Positions 1 to 3,613 of a stretch of DNA of 5,534 nt are shown one piece after another; position 1 is the first letter of the stretch, and each line of letters begins with the position of its first letter. The notes beneath the pieces are model-generated. The model did no database searches and was not told the DNA's origin. It worked only from the letters and a program-made list of their open reading frames with translations. The position numbers were made by a program, and so were the translations under genes. Source of the DNA: UBA993 sp964485855 (GTDB taxonomy: Bacteria; Bacillota; Dethiobacteria; DTU022); contig CAZAKI010000081.1 in NCBI GenBank assembly GCA_964485855.1, positions 1 to 5,534 of the forward strand. The letters run 5' to 3'.

Positions 1-561
1 CCCGCTTTCCACCAGGGCAAAGGCGCCACAACCACCGGTTTCTTCACCGCAAACGCTGCTGATCAGTAGATCACCGCTGTTAATAAAGCCAAGATCGAGC
101 AGCAGTTTAAAGGCGGTAATCCCGGCTGCCAGACCACCTTTCATATCGAGCGCACCGCGCCCGTAAATTTTGCCATCCACATAGCGGCCGCTCAGTGGAT
201 TATCTTCCCAGCAATCGAGATCGCCTGGCGGAACTACATCAATATGACCGTTTAAAAGCAGTGACCGAATATTACCCGCACCTGCCTGATGGTGACCTCT
301 TTTGCAGCCCAGTAGAGAATAGCGGTGTTCATAGGGGAAACCATCATAGCTGAACCCTTGATACTGCTCCAGCTTGGTGGGTTCAACCTTGACCAGACTA
401 GTTTCCATACCCAGCTGCATAAGCCTATCCTGCAGAAAACGCTGGATCTCTTCTGATTCGCCTGAATAGCTGCGAATTCTTACCAGCTCCTGGATCAATT
501 GGACCAGGTAATCCCGGTTTTGTTCTGCTTTGTTTCTAATTCGCTCTGTCAAATTTTGCAA
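1..561 (-). CDS. M20 family metallopeptidase/deacylase (ArgE/DapE type), N-terminal part
   Basis: Reads leftward and runs off the window edge, so only the first 187 residues are present of a family usually near 400. Seen: a helical N-terminus, then FPYEHR near residue 75, NGHIDVVPPG (His106 and Asp108, the metal ligand and its catalytic partner), DGKIYGRGALDMKGG (Asp139, expected bridging metal ligand) and CGEETGG (Glu173 expected general base, Glu174 ligand). These are the M20 signatures of acetylornithine deacetylase, succinyl-diaminopimelate desuccinylase and related cytosolic amide hydrolases, which use one or two Zn or Co ions. The downstream ligands and the dimerisation domain lie outside, so the substrate cannot be assigned. 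There is no ATG near the start. TTG at 561-559 is preferred because a TGAGG ribosome site lies 8 nt upstream; TTG at 567 is in frame but too close to that site. An in-frame TAG lies further upstream. It is divergent from the LmbE-type gene. Family is confident, substrate is not. Confidence 0.9.
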   Translation of the reverse strand, partial: MQNLTERIRNKAEQNRDYLVQLIQELVRIRSYSGESEEIQRFLQDRLMQLGMETSLVKVEPTKLEQYQGFSYDGFPYEHRYSLLGCKRGHHQAGAGNIRSLLLNGHIDVVPPGDLDCWEDNPLSGRYVDGKIYGRGALDMKGGLAAGITAFKLLLDLGFINSGDLLISSVCGEETGGCGAFALVESG

Positions 562-569
562 CGCCAAGA

Positions 570-574
570 CCTCA
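570..574 (-). promoter_or_regulatory. Ribosome binding site of the M20 gene, decides a TTG start
   Basis: TGAGG on the minus strand, ending 8 nt before TTG at 561. Because no ATG occurs between the upstream in-frame stop and codon 48, this site is the main argument for a TTG start. Confidence 0.55.
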
Positions 575-669
575 TCTTTCCCAACCTTGGGCTAAGTCTA
601 GTCATTTTTCTTGATTTTAAGAATGATCTACAGGCCTATATTATCATATTAACCTTGTTTACAGTATTC

Positions 670-683
670 TGAACCAGGGTTCA
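670..683. promoter_or_regulatory. 14-bp perfect dyad, possible operator
   Basis: TGAACC-AG-GGTTCA is a perfect inverted repeat with 6-bp arms and a 2-bp centre, lying between the divergent M20 and LmbE-type genes. It contains GAAC-N4-GTTC, the skeleton of the Gram-positive LexA (SOS) box, but the central bases and the flanking T/A do not fit the full consensus. It could serve another dimeric regulator or be chance. The rest of the spacer at 562-772 shows no convincing full promoter; AT-rich stretches near 635-655 could supply a -10 element on either strand. Confidence 0.3.
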
Positions 684-772
684 TCCCAAGAGGGTTTTTA
701 CTCTCGGATTCAGCGATCGCAGGTTCCCTCAGAAATAAATGATGGCTCCTGGTAGCAGCCAGTTTCCAGCCG

Positions 773-781
773 TGTTATGAT
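773..781 (+). promoter_or_regulatory. Possible extended -10 promoter for the LmbE-type gene
   Basis: TG-T-TATGAT matches the extended -10 form (TGnTATAAT, one mismatch). No good -35 lies 16-18 bp upstream, which extended -10 promoters can tolerate. Transcription would begin near 788 and give a leader of about 50 nt that contains the dyad at 799-815. Tentative. Confidence 0.3.
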
Positions 782-798
782 AATAACCGTTCAATGAA

Positions 799-815
799 GA
801 TCAGTAAATCTGATC
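799..815. promoter_or_regulatory. GATCAG-N5-CTGATC inverted repeat in the LmbE leader
   Basis: A perfect 6-bp inverted repeat with a 5-nt centre (TAAAT) ends 5 nt before the AGGAG ribosome site of the next gene. It could be an operator just downstream of the promoter or a weak RNA hairpin next to the ribosome site. The arms contain GATC, which is common throughout this window, so chance is a real alternative. Confidence 0.25.
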
Positions 816-820
816 ATGTT

Positions 821-825
821 AGGAG
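821..825 (+). promoter_or_regulatory. Ribosome binding site of the LmbE-type gene, decides the start
   Basis: AGGAG lies 11 nt before ATG 837 and 8 nt before the in-frame TTG 834. The upstream ATG at 816 overlaps the region just before this site and has no ribosome site of its own, so it is unlikely to be used. Confidence 0.6.
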
Positions 826-836
826 TTGCAATATTG

Positions 837-1595
837 ATGAGAAAAATCTGTGATCTGCTTCCGATTCCTGATTTGATGCAAACCGATAGTTTACTGGTAA
901 TCCAACCACACCCCGATGATCTGGAGATCGGGGCCGGGGCGACGGTGGCTAAACTTATCCAGGCTGGTAAAAAGATTTCGTGTCTAACGGTTACGGACGG
1001 CTCGGCCGGTACTTACGATGGTAATGTTAGTGGGAAACAACTGGTCGCCATTAGAAAAACTGAAAGTGAATCTGCCGCTAAAATAATCGGCCTCAGTGAT
1101 CTGCACTGGCTAAATTTTCCTGACGGGGGCAATTTGGTTTACGAAGAAGTACGGTCAGCCATAACTAGCATCATCAGGCAGGTTAGACCTGACACATTGA
1201 TGGTCTGCGATCCCTGGTTGCCGTATGAGGTTCACACTGATCATATCCGAACCGGACTGGCTGCGGCCGAAGCAGCTTATTTAGCCAACATGCCCAGTTT
1301 CTGCCATTCGGATATTGAAAATGGCTTACAACCGCATGCCATTAAGATAGTAGCTTTTTATTACACTGCTTACCCGAATACATTGATCGATGTAACTAAT
1401 ACCTGGGCGCTTAAGATGCAGGCCATCGACTGCCATGTTAGTCAGTTTTCCGGAATAAAAGCTGAAAAACTTAAAAACTTGCTACAGGCCAGGGCTGTTG
1501 CTCTGGCAGCTGAAAATGGAACTGAGCTAGTGGAAGCTTTCAAGGTGCTAAGTCCCGACCATCTGCATATTTTCGAAGATGCCTGGCTTAGTTAG
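837..1595 (+). CDS. PIG-L/LmbE family zinc-dependent N-deacetylase
   Basis: Encodes 252 residues from ATG 837; starting at ATG 816 would add seven residues that lack an upstream ribosome site. Seen: QPHPDDLEIG at residues 23-32 with His25, Asp27 and Asp28; TDGSAGTYDG at 53-62; RKTES at 73-77; FPDGG at 94-98; VHTDH at 132-136 with His133 and His136. In the PIG-L/MshB/BshB family the first His, the second Asp of HPDD and a later His bind zinc, and the first Asp is the general base, so the active site looks intact. Members remove acetyl groups from GlcNAc-type substrates, including bacillithiol and mycothiol precursors, cell-surface sugars and antibiotic intermediates. No signal peptide or membrane segment is seen, so it is probably cytosolic. 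No bacillithiol genes lie nearby, so BshB is only one option. It stands alone and is followed by a likely terminator. Family is confident, substrate unknown. Confidence 0.92.
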   Translation: MRKICDLLPIPDLMQTDSLLVIQPHPDDLEIGAGATVAKLIQAGKKISCLTVTDGSAGTYDGNVSGKQLVAIRKTESESAAKIIGLSDLHWLNFPDGGNLVYEEVRSAITSIIRQVRPDTLMVCDPWLPYEVHTDHIRTGLAAAEAAYLANMPSFCHSDIENGLQPHAIKIVAFYYTAYPNTLIDVTNTWALKMQAIDCHVSQFSGIKAEKLKNLLQARAVALAAENGTELVEAFKVLSPDHLHIFEDAWLS

Positions 1596-1640
1596 TCGAG
1601 CAGTTAATCAATTACAGTTTATAAATCAACCTTACCCCCC

Positions 1641-1668
1641 ACCCCAACCTCCAGGGGAAGGGGTTTTT
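1641..1668 (+). terminator. Probable intrinsic terminator of the LmbE-type gene
   Basis: ACCCC at 1641-1645 can pair with GGGGT at 1660-1664, running straight into five T (1664-1668), with a possible inner CC/GG pair. An alternative pairing joins CCTTaCCCC (from 1630) with GGGGAAGG. It lies about 45 nt after the stop codon between convergent genes. A second hairpin follows (CTCT at 1673-1676 with AGAG at 1689-1692, one internal mismatch) without a T-run. The stem is short, so confidence is moderate. Confidence 0.5.
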
Positions 1669-1690
1669 GCTCCTCTCCTTGGCAGGGAAG

Positions 1691-1738
1691 AGATCTATCA
1701 TCACCACTCACCGGTAGATCTAGGTAAAGATAATTTAC
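1691..1738. repeat. Inverted repeats between convergent genes
   Basis: AGATCTA (1691-1697) is matched by TAGATCT (1715-1721), a perfect 7-bp inverted repeat with a 17-nt gap. Just after it, GTAAA (1724-1728) and TTTAC (1734-1738) form a small AT-rich stem with a 5-nt loop. These lie directly after the stop of the MATE gene when read on the minus strand and could help its termination, but there is no T-run on that strand. Function unclear. Confidence 0.3.
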
Positions 1739-1742
1739 TCAA

Positions 1743-3089
1743 TCATCTAAGCAGAGACAGATTATTCTTCTTAAGCTCGCGGGTGATCAGGTAGGAAGTG
1801 AAGATAAAAGCCAAAAAATCGCTAACGGGGCGGGAAAACCAAACTCCATCCAGACCAAAAAGATTAGAGAAAATAAGCAGCAAGGGAATAAACAGGAGAA
1901 CTTCACGTAAAATAGAAAGCAGCAGAGAAGGTAATCCTCTGCCAGCTGCCTGAAAATAGGTGGAAAATACTATTTGTGCTCCAATCACGGGAAACATCAG
2001 CACCATTATTCGTAACGATCTGGCAGTTAGGTTGACTAATTCTTGTTCTTTCGTAAAAATGCTGACAAATAATCCCGGCCAAATAAAGTATAGCACCCCG
2101 AAAAATGTTACGATCACAGTGCTTACCAGAGTTCCTTTGACCAGCGCTTCGCGGATGCGCCCCATCTTCCCGGCACCGTAATTATAGCCAATAATCGGCA
2201 TTAATCCTTGAGAAACACCGATCACCGGCATCAAGGCGAACATGAAGAGACGGAAGATTAGACCAAGTGCCGCAATCGGCAGATGACCATATGCTGCCAG
2301 GATATTATTGGCAACAATCAGAGATATATTGGTAGAGATCTGGAGTACCATCGCCGGCAAACCAATCACATAGATCTTGCGAATCGTCTGCAGGCAGGGC
2401 TTAAGACAGGCAAGCGAAATCTTGACATCGCTATTTCCTAAAGTAAAAAAGTGCAGCATGATCGCTACCCCGATTACTTTTGCTAACACCGTTGCGACAG
2501 CCGCCCCACGCACCCCCATCTTAAGAGTAAAGATAAAGATCGGATCGAGAATAATATTAGTTAGTGCTGAAATGATCATCACTTTCATCGAAAGGGTAGG
2601 GTTACCAACAGCCCTAACAATATTATTTAAACCCATGATCAAAAAAAACATCACCGACCCGGAGGTAATTACCACTACATATTCACCTGTGAGATCTGCT
2701 ATTTCCGGCGTCGCTCCAAAAAAATGCAGCAGCGGTTCTAAAAATGTAAAACCCAAAAAAGCCACAATAAAACCGTAAATCAATGAGAGCCCGATTACCT
2801 GCCCGATTGCACGGACAGCCTGACTGGAATCACCGGAACCTAAAGAACGAGAAATGAGTGAAGCAGCACCTACTCCGGTTCCGACAGCAATAGCGCCCAG
2901 AATCATCTGGAAGGGAAAGGCAACCGAAAGGGCAGCGATAGCCCTACTGCCCAGCATGCCGACAAAAATAGTATCAACAATATTATAGGTAGCCATCACC
3001 AGCATTCCGGCCGTAGCCGGAACAGAAAAACGGATCAATAGTTTGCCGATGCTTTCTTCGCCCATCTGGGCGGCACTAGTCTGTGTCAT
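1743..3089 (-). CDS. MATE family multidrug/cation efflux transporter
   Basis: A 448-residue, very hydrophobic protein of the usual MATE length (about 450), with room for about twelve membrane helices in two related halves. Seen: VPATAGMLVMATYNIVDTIF in helix 1 with Asp39 at the place of the conserved ion-coupling Asp; PFQMILGAIAVGTGVGAASL followed by ISRSLGSGD near residues 79-87; GNPTLSMK near 162-169; LDPIFIF near 181; and in the second half IGVSQGLMPIIGYNYGAGK near 290-308, a strong family hallmark. MATE pumps export cationic drugs, dyes or metabolites against Na+ or H+ across the cytoplasmic membrane. The GTGVGAASLISR pattern recalls MepA-like members, but substrate and coupling ion cannot be read from sequence. 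ATG 3089 has a strong AGGAG site 7 nt upstream. It is divergent from the sulfur-carrier gene, and a dyad in its promoter suggests a dedicated repressor or activator not in this window. Confidence 0.95.
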   Translation of the reverse strand: MTQTSAAQMGEESIGKLLIRFSVPATAGMLVMATYNIVDTIFVGMLGSRAIAALSVAFPFQMILGAIAVGTGVGAASLISRSLGSGDSSQAVRAIGQVIGLSLIYGFIVAFLGFTFLEPLLHFFGATPEIADLTGEYVVVITSGSVMFFLIMGLNNIVRAVGNPTLSMKVMIISALTNIILDPIFIFTLKMGVRGAAVATVLAKVIGVAIMLHFFTLGNSDVKISLACLKPCLQTIRKIYVIGLPAMVLQISTNISLIVANNILAAYGHLPIAALGLIFRLFMFALMPVIGVSQGLMPIIGYNYGAGKMGRIREALVKGTLVSTVIVTFFGVLYFIWPGLFVSIFTKEQELVNLTARSLRIMVLMFPVIGAQIVFSTYFQAAGRGLPSLLLSILREVLLFIPLLLIFSNLFGLDGVWFSRPVSDFLAFIFTSYLITRELKKNNLSLLR

Positions 3090-3136
3090 CTAACTACTCC
3101 TATCCAAAGCCCCTATTCAGGCGGCAAGATGTTTCT

Positions 3137-3165
3137 ATTCTATGCTTAAATGCTTAAGCAGGCAA
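3137..3165 (-). promoter_or_regulatory. Promoter of the MATE gene
   Basis: On the minus strand TTGCCT (3165-3160, four of six matches to the -35 consensus) is followed by exactly 17 bp and then TAGAAT (3142-3137, five of six matches to -10). Transcription would start near 3130 and give a leader of about 40 nt holding the AGGAG site at 3097-3101. Confidence 0.6.
3143..3160. promoter_or_regulatory. 18-bp perfect dyad operator in the MATE promoter spacer
   Basis: TGCTTAA-ATGC-TTAAGCA is a perfect inverted repeat with 7-bp arms and a 4-bp centre. It fills the 17-bp spacer between the predicted -35 and -10 of the MATE gene and overlaps one base of the -35. It also contains the inner palindrome TGCTTAAGCA (3151-3160). 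Position and symmetry suggest a dimeric repressor of MarR or TetR type; MerR activators also bind spacers but usually need 19-20 bp. The regulator is not encoded here. Confidence 0.5.
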
Positions 3166-3209
3166 GAAAAGATCACTCTCCTTCATTATTGCGACCTGCC
3201 CTCCTGGCA

Positions 3210-3238
3210 TTGAAATCATTAATGACAGTGTTTATAAT
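3210..3238 (+). promoter_or_regulatory. Strong sigma-70-type promoter of the sulfur-carrier/AOR unit
   Basis: TTGAAA (3210-3215, five of six) is followed by a 17-bp spacer and a perfect TATAAT (3233-3238). Transcription should start near 3245, leaving only about 20 nt before ATG 3265. That is too short for a molybdenum/tungsten cofactor riboswitch and lacks a well-placed ribosome site for that ATG. Confidence 0.75.
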
Positions 3239-3264
3239 TAGGCGAGGCATTCTATTGATCAGAA

Positions 3265-3570
3265 ATGAATATCGGTTCTTCAATTAATTTATTTAATGCA
3301 GAAAGATGGTTTCCAGTTGTGCCTGAAAAAAAGATGATCAGGGTAAGGGTTTATTTGCCCCCCTACCTGGAGCGTCCCCAGCTAGATAAACAGGGCTATG
3401 CCCAAATCGAAAAAGGCTCTACGCTTAAAGATCTTTTCTTAATGCTACACATTCCTTTCTCAACAGGAGCTATTCACCTCTGCAGACTGAACTATGAAAA
3501 AGCAAGCTTAAAAAATATACTTAAAGATGGCGATACCGTTAGTTTCTATTCCCTGATCTCAGGTGGTTGA
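3265..3570 (+). CDS. ThiS/MoaD-like beta-grasp sulfur-carrier protein
   Basis: Encodes 101 residues from ATG 3265. Seen: a first beta strand MIRVRVYLPPYL at residues 24-35, a helix STLKDLFLMLHIP at 52-64, a strand around HLCRLNYEKA at 71-80, then ILKDGDTVSFYSLISGG to the end. The DGD-x-V-x-F pattern and the C-terminal Gly-Gly mark ThiS/MoaD proteins, whose last Gly is adenylylated by an E1-like enzyme and turned into a thiocarboxylate that donates sulfur to thiamin or pterin dithiolene. With the AOR gene starting 43 nt downstream and no terminator between, a role in tungstopterin or molybdopterin synthesis is the likely reading (inference). The first 23 residues are extra for this fold, and ATG 3265 has no ribosome site; GTG 3319 or ATG 3334 (a 78-residue protein of normal family size) are real alternatives. 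An in-frame TGA at 3256 blocks any start further upstream. Confidence 0.85.
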   Translation: MNIGSSINLFNAERWFPVVPEKKMIRVRVYLPPYLERPQLDKQGYAQIEKGSTLKDLFLMLHIPFSTGAIHLCRLNYEKASLKNILKDGDTVSFYSLISGG

Positions 3571-3596
3571 TCAGACAACACTAGACATCATAAGCG

Positions 3597-3602
3597 AAGG
3601 AG
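3597..3602 (+). promoter_or_regulatory. Ribosome binding site of the AOR gene
   Basis: AAGGAG lies 11 nt before ATG 3614. The next in-frame ATG (3626, reading MGKVLF) is 23 nt away and too far, so 3614 is preferred although the spacing is slightly long. Confidence 0.55.
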
Positions 3603-3613
3603 TAATAATTGAA

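Noticed and set aside
713..720. GCGATCGC octamer, the HIP1-like palindrome abundant in cyanobacteria
   Set aside because: I noticed only one copy in the window, which is within chance and gives no support for a cyanobacterial host.
684..772. Possible T-box or other leader RNA upstream of the deacetylase (GAGGGTTTTTACTCTC and nearby)
   Set aside because: There is no T-box core sequence, the stem is only 3-4 bp, and no terminator T-run is placed to act as a switch.
1579..1794. A 71-codon plus-strand open frame across the convergent spacer
   Set aside because: It overlaps the end of the deacetylase gene and the end of the MATE gene, runs through the terminator hairpin, has a Pro-rich low-complexity translation, and has no ribosome site.
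1960..2778. Two plus-strand open frames (1960-2181 and 2377-2778) inside the MATE gene
   Set aside because: They are antisense to a complete, well-conserved MATE gene, have no ribosome sites, and encode nothing family-like.
3239..3264. Possible molybdenum/tungsten cofactor riboswitch before the sulfur-carrier/AOR unit
   Set aside because: The strong promoter leaves only about 20 nt of leader, far too little for that RNA, and no matching fold was seen further upstream.
3255..3287. A 10-codon leader frame TTG...TAA, 7 nt after a GAGG, overlapping the sulfur-carrier start
   Set aside because: Spacing is suitable, but the peptide shows no attenuator-like run and there is no hairpin pair. The GAGG is right at the expected start of transcription. 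Chance is the simplest reading.
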